Shown here one piece after another: positions 20,606-33,085 of a stretch of 44,530 bases of DNA (positions are counted from its first letter, which is position 1; the number at the start of each line of letters is the position of its first letter). The stretch is taken from contig MU129236.1 in NCBI GenBank assembly GCA_014904985.1, forward strand, positions 1 through 44,530, read 5' to 3'. The notes under the pieces were generated by a model. The model worked only from the letters and a program-made list of their open reading frames with translations, searched no databases and was not told the origin of the DNA. Origin of the DNA: Hydnum rufescens UP504. Its lineage: Eukaryota > Basidiomycota > Agaricomycetes > Cantharellales > Hydnaceae. The position numbers and the translations under genes are program-made.

Positions 20606-22585
20606 GTGCCTGGTTGTGAGGTTTGAAGAGTCCAGTGGGTGGATATTTCTCCTTCTCCTAGACGAGAGTCGCCCCAAATTCTTGGGACACCTCAAAGCCG
20701 GTTTGCCCATCATCGGACTATCATGTCATGCTGAGTCAGTAGTTTGGAGCTCAGCGCCGTTCACCGTGACCAGTGACGTGTCACAGACTGTCTTGAGTTG
20801 ATGGCATGGCTCTCGCTAGCTTAGTCTCCAAACAACTCGAAGGCAGGCTTTGTATCCTAGCTACGCCCAAACAATTCACTGTGCTCGACACCACTCGGCA
20901 CTGCTGCGCCTCACTGAGACCACCACTAGCGATGCCACCTTGCGTTCCGAACGTGCTCTCCGCTTCTAGAACGGTCTCCTGACAGAATTTCGGGACTGCT
21001 TCCCGCCCCTAATGCTCCGAGCTTCTTCCTGATTTGAAGGTCTGACCTCGGGGGATCAAGTGATGGCTAATGCTAGTGAAGCAACCACTAGTACTCGATC
21101 TCGGTCGCGCCTTGCTCGTATTTCTTTCTGACCATGTTCGGACTGGCTGACAAGCTCAATCGACTATCTGCAATTGAATCTATCAATCCCTCGTCTGTCC
21201 TACATTTTTGAAAGCGACATTGAAAACTTGGCGAGTGCGACGTGTTGTGGAACTCCTCCAGGGTGCGGCAGCTGGATTTCGACTCCTTATTGGGCCAATG
21301 TGGCTCGACTCCGATATATGTAAATATCCCAAAGGTACGTCTTGCCGACCGTGATGCTTGTGGGAGACCGCATCCACAACTAGCAAGGGACGTTTTGATG
21401 CCATCTAATTCAACAGCTCTCGTGCTATCTGAGCGCGGTGAAATCTGGAGAGGTGTTCGGGTTTTTTTTTCTTCACCCCCTAGATTCCTTTCTCAAGATC
21501 TCACTTGTCCCGGCGCACACCTATGTAATCACAACTCCCTTCCCCCCCATGTTTTCGTTCCAATCCTTGTTTTGTCAGTTGGACTTTCACCTAGCAATTC
21601 AAAATCCGCGAAAGGGACGATCAGTGTTGCTGGGCTTGATCACCGGGTTGACTGAAGAGCATTCCCGATCGTTATGCTGAAATTTATCCTGGAGGGTATT
21701 CATCCAAAAGCCCCTTTCCCGAGCACGCCAAGGTTTTATTGGGGCTTCGAGATCTAAGACTTCAGCTCTCCATGACCTGTCGTCATCTACGCTACATTCT
21801 TCGTCACCGCATTCCAAAGCAAGTCGACTCCTCGACAGTGTTATACATAGCCAGCACTCGCGTAGGACATCCTCGGTTTCATGGGTTCGTGCTCAGATCC
21901 ACAGGTAAGTCACGGGTCTCCCTAGGAAATTATAAATGTGACTCCTGCCCTGGACTGACTTCAGTTCTTTGATTTACAGCTGTCGGTTGATTTCGACGGT
22001 ACGGATGCTCACGATGTCACCCTTGAGGGTTGTGGGCCCTCTTGATTTTTGTACGTGTATTCCTGATCCGCACATACTGCAGTCTCACCAGGATTTGTCG
22101 CAGTGTCGCCAGGTTTACTAAATCATCCCAACATTTCTACGATTAGATTTACCATCGGTGTTCTGGATGGATCGGGGGTTGTCTCTCACTACCTCCATGG
22201 CCCCTGAACGGCTATGAATTCTGCCCTACCCCTAGAAGGACGAGTAAAACGAATGTGGACTCAATGCTGCTTCACGTTCTCGAGGACCTTGTGCATTAGA
22301 TCTAACCCTTCTCCCATTCCGTTCTCATTCACGCCCCCAACCCAATCGCCAGAAACTCAGGAGCTCTCCAACTTTGCCCATTCTGGGCGCAGGACGGGCT
22401 CATTCGCGTAAACTTGCAGGTCCCATGATTGCACTTAGAGATTGACAGCTCGTGGCGGATGCCCGCGAGATGCCCGAGGCGCTATCGGGCATGGATTTGT
22501 GAAGACCCAAGCCATCGAGGACATGTCGGGAATGCGTTCCAGTCTCATGGCCCATGATTTTTTCCGAATGGGAGCAGCCAAGGCC
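20606..22585 (+). repeat. Left arm of a long inverted repeat, gene-like
   Basis: The arm matches the reverse complement of about 42,640-44,322, from tttgaagagtccagtgggtgg at the outer end to gggagcagccaaggcc at the inner end, with many substitutions and indels. It seems to carry a decayed spliced gene: coding-like pieces such as CGRPHPQLARDVLMPSNST (about 21,355-21,412) and a clear intron (gtaagtcacg to tgatttacag, about 21,905-21,979) before LSVDFDGTDAHDVTLEG. The product is unknown. The outer 300 bp also resemble the spacer of the tandem units (aaacaactc...caaacaattca near 20,830-20,880 and 28,400-28,435). Confidence 0.75.
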
Positions 22586-24150
22586 AGCCATATGTTACGT
22601 GCGCACCAGCATTCCGGTTCAGCCATAGATTCAGGGATCCTGACAATTCTTAGAGGTTCATGTCTCCACCTGTTGGATTAAGAAAAAAAACGGGACATGA
22701 GGGGGGTTTGACTTGGAAGACTTGTTTCCGGTTTAAGCACAGGATTATTTTGGTGCCGCAGGACAGTTGTGAACACGACGCCAACAAATAAGAGTCAAAG
22801 TTGACAAGCGTATCATCATCTATCCATCAGCATATACCGTTATTATACCATAACTGTGCCTGGGGATTCTTCTGAGGCGACAACAAAGTTTCGTTTGCGC
22901 CCCATTCGTTTTCTTTACGACGCTGTAGGGACAAGCCTCAGATGTGGGTGTGGAGGGGAACAGATGCCAGTGGGTGGCAGAGATTCCAACAGCGGCACGC
23001 CCAACGAGAACCAGATTAGTGAAGATGTAGAAAGCAGATATGGAGCGAGTAATATGCTCCCTTGCTGCGATTCGGGGGGCTATCCCTTATGCCGGAGTAA
23101 TCGTAGCCACAAAAGGGAAGTGGGGTTGCGTCATGTTTAGATGTCACAGATCCAATCCGTCATAAGTCACATCTTCCCATCCAGGGCATGGTTGGGACAA
23201 TATTGCAAAGAAGACGTGGGATATGGAGCTCGTCGTGCCTTCAAAGCCTGTGCCGCAACCCTCCGAAGTGCACGATCGAGTAGAGGTTGTGCGGACCATG
23301 TCAAGACGGTGAAATAGATTTACGGAGGCAAGCCAGGGAAGGCATAGTATCTGTGAGCCTCTCATTTACTCTGTCGATGCAGTAATGTAAACAAACGTAC
23401 ATGTCTTGGCCGTTGTGTCACTTCCATACTCCAGATTCGCTGCAGGACGATGATTGTCCCCTTTCATGCGCCTATGTGCTTCGCTATCATTCAGTACAAG
23501 AGCGTTATTTCGGCTTTTGGATCTCACACAGTGTATTTTCTGCCTCCACTCTCTCCTCAGTTGCTCATAGCTAAATAAGTGGCGAAGACATCTGGGGCCA
23601 ACATCAGAGCTCAAAGCGGCAAGGGGCTGTGTAACTCATTCTTTCCTCGCTCGTCTTCTGTGTGGAGGGATGACTCGCCTCCCTACTCAGGGAGAATGAA
23701 AAAAGGAACCATGTTCACCGTCGTTGTGCTTGGTGAGAATGGTATGGGAAGACTTGAGGTGATGGCTGTGAGACCAATTCGACGCCCAGGGCATGAAGAT
23801 GTGTCCAGAGTTGCAGTGATATGGCACACAGCAAGAGGTGTGCACGTACACCATGTTTAGGATCAGCCCGGGTATATGTGTTTAGCTTAGATTCTGGGAG
23901 GCATTCACTGTGACAGAGACGACAAAATCCCAAGGGAGTATGTAGGCTTATGAGTCCCTTGAAAGTTTTCGCTGAAGACATGGGGAGGAAAGCCATGTTC
24001 AGGAAAGTATTATGCAAGCGCTGACGGAGAAGGGGTTGAATGGAGATCATCCGATTCGGACACGTGGCTATGACTCTCGTCTTCCGTTTCTGATTCATAA
24101 GGGCGAACGGAGACAGAGCGAAGTCGCTTGTTCTCGTACCTCCAAAGACA
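22586..24150. other. Unit 1 upstream spacer
   Basis: No gene is supported. A short stretch near 22,705-22,770 resembles the reverse complement of 28,740-28,805. From about 23,360 the sequence aligns with unit 2 (28,920 on) and unit 3 (34,495 on), and includes the kinase promoter region. Confidence 0.4.
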
Positions 24151-26842
24151 ATGGTTTTGTCTCCCGCTGAATCCGGCACTGATGCCGCTGACTCTTTTGC
24201 TGCTATCGCTGAAACGATCCCTCCAGTCGACTGGAAGTTCCTTGACTTCTATAGGGAGGTTACCTCTCCCAAGTCTCCGTAAGTCACCCCGTTGAATACG
24301 TGCAGCGGCATAATAACGGATACTTTTGGTAGGCTGCATGCATTTATATCAGGGGATGTCCGAGACGTCGTGTGTTCCCTGGGCCTGGTTAGCATAGTTT
24401 ATTATGTCCTTGCATTCCAGGCGGCTCAATGAACTTCCAGAACAATGAGCATCTGCTCATGAGTGTCCACATCCAGAACCAGAGGGTGCCAATTGTCTGG
24501 TTGCGGGCGAAGAGGCAGTTCTATGGCAGCCCGGGTACTATTCAATTCTCCGCTGACCGCTCTAAGTTCGGCCACGGCAATAATTATGCCCTGGTCACCG
24601 CATTTGCTACCCTGAATTTCCCTCACGTCATAGACTTTCTCAATAATATTACAGTTCCCCGTTTGGATTCCTATAGCTACTCTTGGTCGTGGGCTTGCAT
24701 CAACTTCGGAATGCTTCATCAAGGCTTCGGGGGATCTTGGGTCAAACCGCCCTCACCACGCTGGCTCGAGGGCACCCTCGACTTTTTCGCACCCCACGCG
24801 GCCCACATGGGATCCGCGGAGCGCCAATTTGCTATCCAGTTCCCTAACGCGAAAAAGATCTCATTCACGGACCGGGAGAGATGGAAAAACGAGTCCGCTT
24901 CTCTGTCTCAACCAGCCGATTCAACCCTAGCAAGCACGACAGGGAAAATAGCACATATTGGCTCGGCACCAACCCCACCGGAGGGACATCTCCAACGACC
25001 TCCCTCAATGCAATCACCCAATGCAAGTGGCGCTATGCCTGCTGCTGCTACTGACGCTGAGAAGAATGGCCTTGAACCGCCTCGAGGTCGCGAAATCAAC
25101 CCCCCAATGTACTCGTCTCAAAGCGTGTCGAATCCGCGACACCATACGATCCGCATCATCGTTCAATATCCCCCACTAGGAACTCCTTATCTGGCCAAAC
25201 CGAGGAGAAGCGATCGGTGCAACCCGCGAATCCATCCTCAACTCCCACTCCTCCGACTCTGATGTCTCCTAAAGAGGCTTCCACCACAATAGACGAAGCC
25301 ACGCCATTCTGGAAGGTGTTATGATTATGGTTCCTTCTGCAGAAGCTTCCGGACAAGGCCCACATGCCAGCCCACCATTTTCCAATCCCTGCGCCGGTCC
25401 CTTCGAAACTCCCAACTTGACCGGCCGTATTGTTCGTTTAGGCTCAACCCCGATGGCCAGAGGAGGGTACTCCTCAGTCTGGAGAGGCAGCTTGCTCTCT
25501 GCCACCTCCGACAACTCTCACCGAACCCTTCAGGTACTCTTTTCAATTCATAGCTCCCGGAGGGCGCCTGGGCTAACAAACGATGCCCTAGGTTGCCCTC
25601 AAGGTGCTTCATGTTTCGTATACGGATGAGTCCACAGTCCAACGAAAACTCCGCAAGGTAATTTTATCTTACAGTTCCACCATGATCTTCCGTTCACAAT
25701 AAGGATAGCATCTGCATATAGAAATGCGAATATGGGCCCAATTGCGTCACGAGAACGTAGTGAGATTATTAGGTCATACTGAAGAACCCGAAGGGCCTGG
25801 ACTCGTTTCAATCTCGTACGTTCACGGTGATGTCCTAAGGTTTCTAGCAAAGAATCCAAGTGTCAATCGAGAGATTATCGTGCGTTTACATTGATGTGGT
25901 TTCACTCAAATATGGGGGGCATCCAGAACTGAGCTTGATCTTTACAGTGTGCGGATGTTGCATTGGGATTACAATACTTGCATGAACACAAGCCTCGAAT
26001 CATCCACGGTGATCTTAAAGGGGTATGGTTGAATACACGGAGCGATGGTGCTTCGCTGATGAATTGATATGTTCAGCGGAACGTGCTGATCGATGGAGAA
26101 GGAAGAGCAAGTATTTGTGATTTTGGACTGTCCATAATTCTTGATGGGGGACCTACGGGCTATACGTCATCGAACTTCGGCGGATCACTGCGATTTCTGG
26201 CTCCTGAACTTATTCATGAAAATGAGGAAAGCACTAAAACTGTGCAGACGGACATATATGCTTATGGGTGCACTTGTATTGAGGTGCGATTCGTTCCTGC
26301 GGGGCGACATGCTTTGTATCTTGGTTGTAATCCTCTATTTGCTATAGATCTTGTTTGACCAGCAGCCCTACCACCAACTGTCCAAAGAGGCATCCCTTAT
26401 ACGTGCTATATCGGATCATCAACCTCCCTTTGAACTATTGAATGAGGAACTCACTTTTCCTTCACTTTTGAAAATCTTGAAGCGCTGCTGGGATCATGAC
26501 CGATCAAGTCGGGCACCATTGAACTTGATCATTGACACTCTAAAGCGCTGCCTGTACCGTACCTATCGAATGAACTTGGGCATCCATCAAGGAATGGTAC
26601 GTACTCTCTCTGGATGGCACTCTACTAATTATGCACCCATATTATTTGTTTACAGGGAGGCGTGTTCGATTCATGTGCCTTCCTGGCGTTGAACAAGCAA
26701 AGCTGATATGGGTAGATGACGGTGGACTGAGCATCGTGGTGGATTCTTCGGCCTCATTCCACCGAGTCCCAATCTATCAGCGCTATCACTGGGAATTGAT
26801 GGATAACCGGGATCTTGACGGTGTGCTGCGCCTTACTTTCTA
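24151..26842 (+). pseudogene. TKL-like protein kinase, copy 1 (frameshifted)
   Basis: A first exon starts at ATG 24,151 (MVLSPAESGTDAADSFAAIA) and reaches a gtaagt at 24,279. The main N-terminal exon (24,429 on) reads VPIVWLRAKRQFYG and INFGMLHQGFGGSWV. Compared with copy 2 there is a one-base loss near 25,103 and another near 25,303, so the linker frame is broken before the Gly-rich loop MARGGYSSVWRGSL (about 25,450). The kinase exons keep VALK, HIEMRIWAQLRHENVVRLLG, HGDLKG, RNVLID, CDFGLS and FLAPEL. At the last exon the acceptor context has one G fewer than in copies 2 and 3 (near 26,657), shifting the C-terminus. The ATG of exon 1 is present only in this copy. Probably non-functional unless splicing compensates. 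Confidence 0.75.
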
Positions 26843-28919
26843 ACAGAAGTAAAGGCTGACAGGGTATTAATAGACTCGGAGGATGGTTCTGATGCACCCT
26901 CTCTCTCAGGGAAGGATGTGCCATCATTGGAGAACCCTCCCTATGTCTCAAAGTGGACCGATTACTCTGTGAAATTTTGCCTCCCCTACTCATCGATGGT
27001 GTCGTACAAGTCCTACCATGAAGCCATGTCATAAACGGTACAATGGATACTAGGATGAGAATTGATACTGGAGCTTTTAATGGGCATGTTGGATTGGGCA
27101 GTTCCCCCTAGAGGTCGACAGGGATTCTAGTCTCAATCTCCTTTCCTTACGACTGGCCGTCATTTTCTGGCTTATTCATGGGTGTTATGTTGTACGGTAT
27201 GTGTGATGTATTTATGCGACTACAGATATTGATTTCGGACAGATGTACGTGTACGATGCAGACTTGGAGGAAGAAAAGATATCAGATGGGCATGATACTC
27301 GGATAATTTACATCCCTAGGGGAAAGATTAATGCGAGAAATCAACCACACGGAATTGAAATTTTGGAACGTCGAATGAAGCAAGAATCTCGAGGAGAGTG
27401 TGAAAAAATCAGCGCCACAAAGTAGACCTTTTTGACGGATTCTTTAGTCAACTTCCGTACTCTTTGCGCAGATTAATTTATGTGCTGTCCGTGGAATGCA
27501 ACCCTTGGGGCGCCTGAAGATGTAGAAAAACGTAAACGGCATTAAAGGAACGCGAGCGGGACGCACCACCTGTTCTCCCCCCTGAGTGTAGGATCCATCA
27601 ATGATTGCTTTGTTCCCGATCACTCTTGACCGTCATTCCCTGACCTGCACTCACTCTGTCCATCGGTACCCAAGAGCAGAGCACTCACAAAACCCCTCCC
27701 GACCACAGCCCAGATCCGCCGAAAAACCCCACGGGACGACTCCCTATTCCACACAGGCGGTTCGTCGAGTTCTTTGTTGTGATTCTCGACATCAGAGTCT
27801 GAATCGGCCCACTCGATGCTGCAAGGATTAGTGTACCAGTGCCCGCATACAATATGTTGCCAGTAATTATTCAAGACCGCGCGCAGAGAAATAAACACAG
27901 GTGGACGCAGTGAGGTCCAGATAATATCGGGTGCTCGACACCGCTCATCCTGAATTGGAAGAAAAAAAAAGAAGAGAGGAAAAAAGAGTCCCCAGAGGTC
28001 GGATCATCCAGATACAACCGAAGGTGCATGGTTCATCTAAGGAACGTAGCTGCTGGGCTCGCGGAGGAAAGAACGTATGGCACTACATTACCTCACCCGG
28101 TTGCGGGCACCTGGGGAGAATCCGGTTCCTGACGTGTGGATTTCTGTCCTCCTTCGACGGGAGGTTCGCACGAAATTCTAGTGACAGCTCAAAACGGGTA
28201 GTTCACCATCTCACCAGCCCCAATGAGCTCCGACTAAGGCCAAGATCAGTTCATCCTGAGGGGAAGTTGGAGCGGGGCTCCAATCTCATCTGATTCTGAG
28301 AGCACTTGTCGAGTTCTCTGTGACCTGTGATGGGTGACGGCGAGGTGGAATCTGTTGTGACCTGTGACAGAACCTACGATCTATGTAGAGCGCCCCAAAC
28401 AACTCAAAAGCGGATCGTCCGCAAACAATTCATTTTGCCTCGGGCGACTTGACAGGATCGCGCCACCCCTCGTGGAGACCACTACGATGTTTATTACCTT
28501 CATGTGCGATCCCTTTCCTTCGTCGTGCTTCTCCAGTGGTCTTTACAGAGCCCTTCAATCGCGGCACAGCACCCTATTCTTCAGTGACGGCTCCGAAGAC
28601 GACGTGGTGTCCAATGAGCCCTCAAAGTGGAGGATGAAAACTGCCCCCGGCAAATCGTACAGGTACGCTACATGCGGATGTATGGAGAGACGCTCCTCGA
28701 CCTTGGCTCTTACTTGACGACCTCGTCAGTTTGTGATACTCCTTTAGCACCAGTATAACCCCCTTCTTAAGCCGGAAGTACGTCTTCCAAGCCAAGCCCC
28801 CTTGCATCCTGGCAGACCGTTATTTTCCTTACTACAGGTCGTGCGGACCGTATGAAGACGACGAAATGGATTTATGAGGTGAGCGGGGCGAGGCTTAGTG
28901 TCCGCCTAGTGAGCCTCTC
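26843..28919. other. Unit 1 downstream segment and spacer
   Basis: A conserved coding-like segment follows the kinase (about 27,243-27,515) and matches the ORF at 32,801-33,085 of unit 2, but here a stop ends it after 60 codons. A second conserved stretch (27,600-27,900) is open on both strands; the minus strand reads WNRESSRGVFRRIWAVVGRG. No gene is firmly supported there. The stretch 27,955-27,990 is an a/g-rich tract. Confidence 0.4.
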
Positions 28920-30018
28920 ATTTACTCTGCCGATGCAGTAATCTAGGCAAACGTACGTGATATATGCGTGTTTTGGCCGTTGTGTCACTTCCATACTCCA
29001 GATTCACCTCATCCCCGCGGGAGTCCAGGAAGCTGTAGGACGCATGCCTGTCCCATTCCACGCGCCTTAGCTCCGTCCCGTACTCCACTATCGTTCTACA
29101 AGGACGTCCTTGGGACTTTCTGATTTCACACGGTGCATTTTTTACATCCACCCTCCCTTCATTTGCTCATACCTAAATAGGTGGCGAAGACACCTATCGC
29201 CAATGTCAGAACTCGGAGCCACAAGCCGCAAGGGGCCTGTGTAACTTATTCTTTCCTTGGTCGCATGCTGAGTGGACGGATGATTCGCCTCCCTACTCAG
29301 GGATAGTGGAAAAGGCAACTGTGCTCACCGTTGTTGTGCTTGGCGAGAGTGGTATCGGAAGACTTGAAGTGATGGCTGTGAGACCACCTCGACACCCTGG
29401 ACATGAAGATGTGTCCAGACTTGCAGCGATATGGCACCCCGCAAGAGGTGTGCACGTACATCATGTTTAGGATCAGCTCGGGTATATGTACTTAGTTTAG
29501 ATTCTGGGAGCCGTTCACCGTGACCAGGACGACAGAATCGCAAGGGTGTAGGCTTACGAGTCCTTTGAAAGTTTTCGCTGAAGAGGTTCGAGTTTGCCCA
29601 TGTTCAGGAAAGAAACCGATGGGGACTGAATGGAGATCATCCGATCTGGACACGTGGCTATGACTCCTGTATTGGATCCCCGCGTCTGATGGCATACGGA
29701 GACAGAGCGAGGTCGCCAATTCCCATACCTGCAAGGACAACGGTCTTGTATCCCGCTAAATCCGGCACTGATGCCACTGACTCTTTTGCCGCTATCGCTA
29801 AAGGCCATTCAGTCTACTGGAAGTTTCCTGACTTCTATAGGGAGGTTGCCTCTCCTGACTCTGCGTAAGCCATCCTGTTGAATACATGCGGCGGCATAAT
29901 AACTGAGACCTTTGGTAGACTGCATGCATTCATATCAGGGGATGTCCGAGACGTCGAGTGCCATCTGGGCTACAAGGTTGGCATAGTTTATCATGTCCTT
30001 GCATTTACAGGCGGCTGA

Positions 30019-32386
30019 ATGAACTTCCAGGCCAGCTATCTGCTCATAAGTGTCCATATCCAGAACCAGAGGGTGCCAATTGTCTGGTTGTGGGCGGAGA
30101 GGCGGTCCTATGACATCCCGGCTACAATCCGATTCTCCGCCGAGCGCTCTAAGCTCTGGAGACCACGCCCCAATTACACTATGGCCACCACATTTGCTAC
30201 CCTGAATTTCCGTCGCGTCATGGACCTTCTCAATAATATTACATTTCCCCCCCTCGATCGCGGTAACTACTCTTGGTGGTGGGCTCTCATCAACCTCGGA
30301 ATGCTTCATCAAGGTTTGGGGGGATCTTGGGTCATACCGCCCACACCATACTGGCCCGAGAACTGCATCTTGTTTTCTCCAAGCTACGTGATGGTTATAG
30401 AATCCATGCAGCGCCAATTTGCTATCCAGTTCCCTAACGCGAAAGAGATCTCACTCAAGGATCCGAAGAGATGGAAAAACGAGCCCGCTTCTCTGTCTCA
30501 ACCTGCCAATTCAACCCTAGCAGGCACGAAAGGGAAAATAGCACATATTGGCGCAGCACCAACCTTACCGGGGGAACGTCTCCAACAACCTCGCCCAATG
30601 CAGTCGCCCAATGCCAATGGTGCTGTGTCTGCTGCTGCCGCCAACACTCAGAAGACTGGTAGTGAGCCGCCTCGAGGTCGCGAAATCAACCGCTCCAATG
30701 TACTCGCCTCAAAGCCGGTCGAATCCACGACACCATATGATCCACATCATCGTTCAATATCCCGAACCAGGGAGAGGCGACCTGTGCGACCCGCCAATCC
30801 GTCCTCAACTCCCACTCCGAATGCCGCTTCCACGGGAATAGGTGAAGCTACGTCCATTTTGAAAGGTGTCGTGATTATGGCCCCTTCCGCAGAAGCTTCG
30901 GGACAAGGGTCACAAGCTACCCCACCATTTTCCGATTCCCAACCCAGTCCCTCCGAAACTCCCAACTTGACTGGCCGCATTGTTCGTTCAGACTCAATAC
31001 CCATGGCCAGAGGAGGGTGCTCCTCAGTCTGGAGAGGCACCTTGCTTTCTGCCACCTCCGACGACCCTCACCAATCTCTTCAGGTGCTCTTTTCAATTCA
31101 TAGCTCCCGCAGGGTGCATCTGCTAACAGCCGATGCACTAGGTCGCCCTCAAGGTGCTTCACGTTTCGTATACAGACGAGTCCACAATGAAACGGAAACT
31201 CCACAAGGTAATTTTATCTGATAGTTGCATCATGGATCTTCTGTTCACGATAGGTGTAGCATCTGCATGTAGAACTCCGAATATGGGCCCAATTGCGTCA
31301 CGAGAATGTGGTGAGGTTGTTAGGTTATACTGAAGAACGCGAAGGGCCTGGTCTCGTTTCAATTTCGTATCTTCACGGTGATGTCCTGAGCTTTCTAGCG
31401 AAGAATCCAAGTGTTAATCGAGAGGTTATTGTACGTTCACATGGGTCTACTTTCACTCGAATATGGGGCCCTCCCCAATTGAGCTTGATCTTCACAGTGT
31501 GCCGATGTTGCGTTGGGATTACAATACTTGCATGAACACAAGCCTCGAATTATCCACGGTGATCTTAAAGGGGTACGGCTGAATACACGGAGCGGTGGTG
31601 CATTACTGATGAATTTACATGCTCAGCGGAATGTGCTGATCAATGGAGAAGGAAGAGGGAGTATTTGTGATTTTGGACTGTCTATAATTCTTGATGGGGA
31701 ACCTACTGGCCATACATCATCCAACTTCGGCGGCTCACTGCGATTTCTGGCACCAGAACTTCTCGATGAAAATACTAGAACTGTGGAGACGGACATATAT
31801 GCCTACGCATGTGCTTGTATTGAGGTGCGATCCATTCTTGCCGGGCGGCATGCTTCGTATGTAGCTTGTAGTCCTCTGTTCCCCATAGATCTTGTTTGAC
31901 CAGGAGCCCTTCCACCAACTGTCCAAAGAGGCACCCCTTATACGTGCTATATCGAATCATGAGCCTCCGTTTGAACCATCGAAGGAGGAAGTCACTTTTC
32001 CTTCGGTTTTACGAATCTTGAAGCGCTGCTGGGATCACAACCGATCGAGTCGGCCACCAGTGAACTTAATCATCGACACTATACAGCGCTGCCTGTACCG
32101 TGCCTATCGAACAAACTTGGGCGTCCACCAAGGAATCGTACGTACTCTTTCCCAACAGTACTCTACTGGATTATGCACCCAAATTATTGGTTTACAGGGG
32201 AGGCGTGTTCGATTTATGTCCCTGCCTGGCGTTGAACAAGGAAAGCTGATGTGGGTCGACGATGATGGACTGAGCATCGTGGTGAAGTCTTCGACGTCAT
32301 TCCACCAAGTCCCGATTTATCAGCGTTATCGGTGGGAATTGATGGAGAACCAGAATGTCGAGGGTGCGTTGCGCCTTGCTCTCTGA
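30019..32386 (+). CDS. TKL-like protein kinase with unknown N-terminal region, copy 2 (most intact)
   Basis: Exons in phase 0: 30,019-31,083; 31,142-31,207; 31,260-31,430; 31,498-31,572; 31,627-31,824; 31,889-32,137; 32,198-32,386 (stop TGA), giving 670 residues. All introns are GT-AG, 52-67 nt. Residues 1-170 form a conserved Trp-rich region (VPIVWLWAERRSYDI, NYSWWWALINLGMLHQGLGG, FAIQFPNAKEISL) of no known family to me. Residues about 170-310 are a Ser/Pro-rich linker. The kinase domain follows: Gly loop MARGGCSSVWRG, VALK lysine, Glu in VELRIWAQLRHENVV, catalytic HGDLKGRNVLI (non-RD, as Gly replaces Arg), ICDFGLS, FLAPEL and DIYAYACACIE. The type is tyrosine-kinase-like, a class expanded in Agaricomycetes. 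A TGA directly precedes ATG 30,019; an upstream conserved exon (about 29,740-29,873, DSFAAIA, YWKFPDFYREV) may belong to the gene, but its junction is unresolved. Substrate unknown. Confidence 0.8.
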
Positions 32387-32800
32387 CAGAAGTAAACGCT
32401 GCTAAGGTCATGGTAGATTCGGAAGATGACTCCGATGCTTCTTCCTCTCTCTCGGGGAAGGATGCATCATCATCGGAGAGTCCTGCCTACGTCTCAAAAT
32501 GGACGGATTACTCTGTGAAATTTCGCCTCCCCTACTCATCGACGGTGTCCTATGAGTCCTACCACAGAGCTTCTTCGTAAGGGGTATAATGGATGCTAGG
32601 TTGAAAATTGATACTGGGGCTTTTAATGAGTGCATGGGAGTAGGCCGTGCCTGATGGAGGTCGAGTCAAGTCACAGGGATGCTAGCCACAATCCCCTTTC
32701 CTTACGACCAGCCATCATTCTCTGGCTGATTCATAGGAGTCATGTTGTGTATGTATGATGTATCTATGGGGCTACGATTGTAGATATCGATTTCGGACAG

Positions 32801-33085
32801 ATGTACATGTACGATTCAGACTTGAAGGAAGAAAGGATATCAGATGGACATGATACTTGGATAATTTACATCTCTGGGGAGGGGGGGGGGGGGATTAATG
32901 CGAGAAACCAACAACGCGCAATCGAAAAATTCGGAACGTTGAACGAACCAAGAATCTCGAGGAGGGTGCGAAAAAATCAGCGGCATAAAGTAGACCTTTT
33001 TGACGGATTCTTTCGTCAACTTCCAGACTCTTCGCGCAGATTAATTTATGTGCTGTCTGTGGAATGGAACCCTTGGGGCCCCTGA
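32801..33085 (+). CDS. Conserved hypothetical segment after kinase copy 2
   Basis: ATG 32,801 lies just after a cag and opens 94 codons: MYMYDSDLKEERISDGHDTW, a Gly run coded by 13 G, then VDLFDGFFRQLPDSSRRLIY and SVEWNPWG before the stop. The last part is conserved in all three units (27,420-27,515 and 38,830-38,935), although units 1 and 3 have stops or shifts before it. It may be a small separate gene or terminal exons of another transcript. The opposite strand is also open here (32,895-33,188), so strand is not certain. I recognise no family. Confidence 0.35.
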   Translation: MYMYDSDLKEERISDGHDTWIIYISGEGGGGINARNQQRAIEKFGTLNEPRISRRVRKNQRHKVDLFDGFFRQLPDSSRRLIYVLSVEWNPWGP

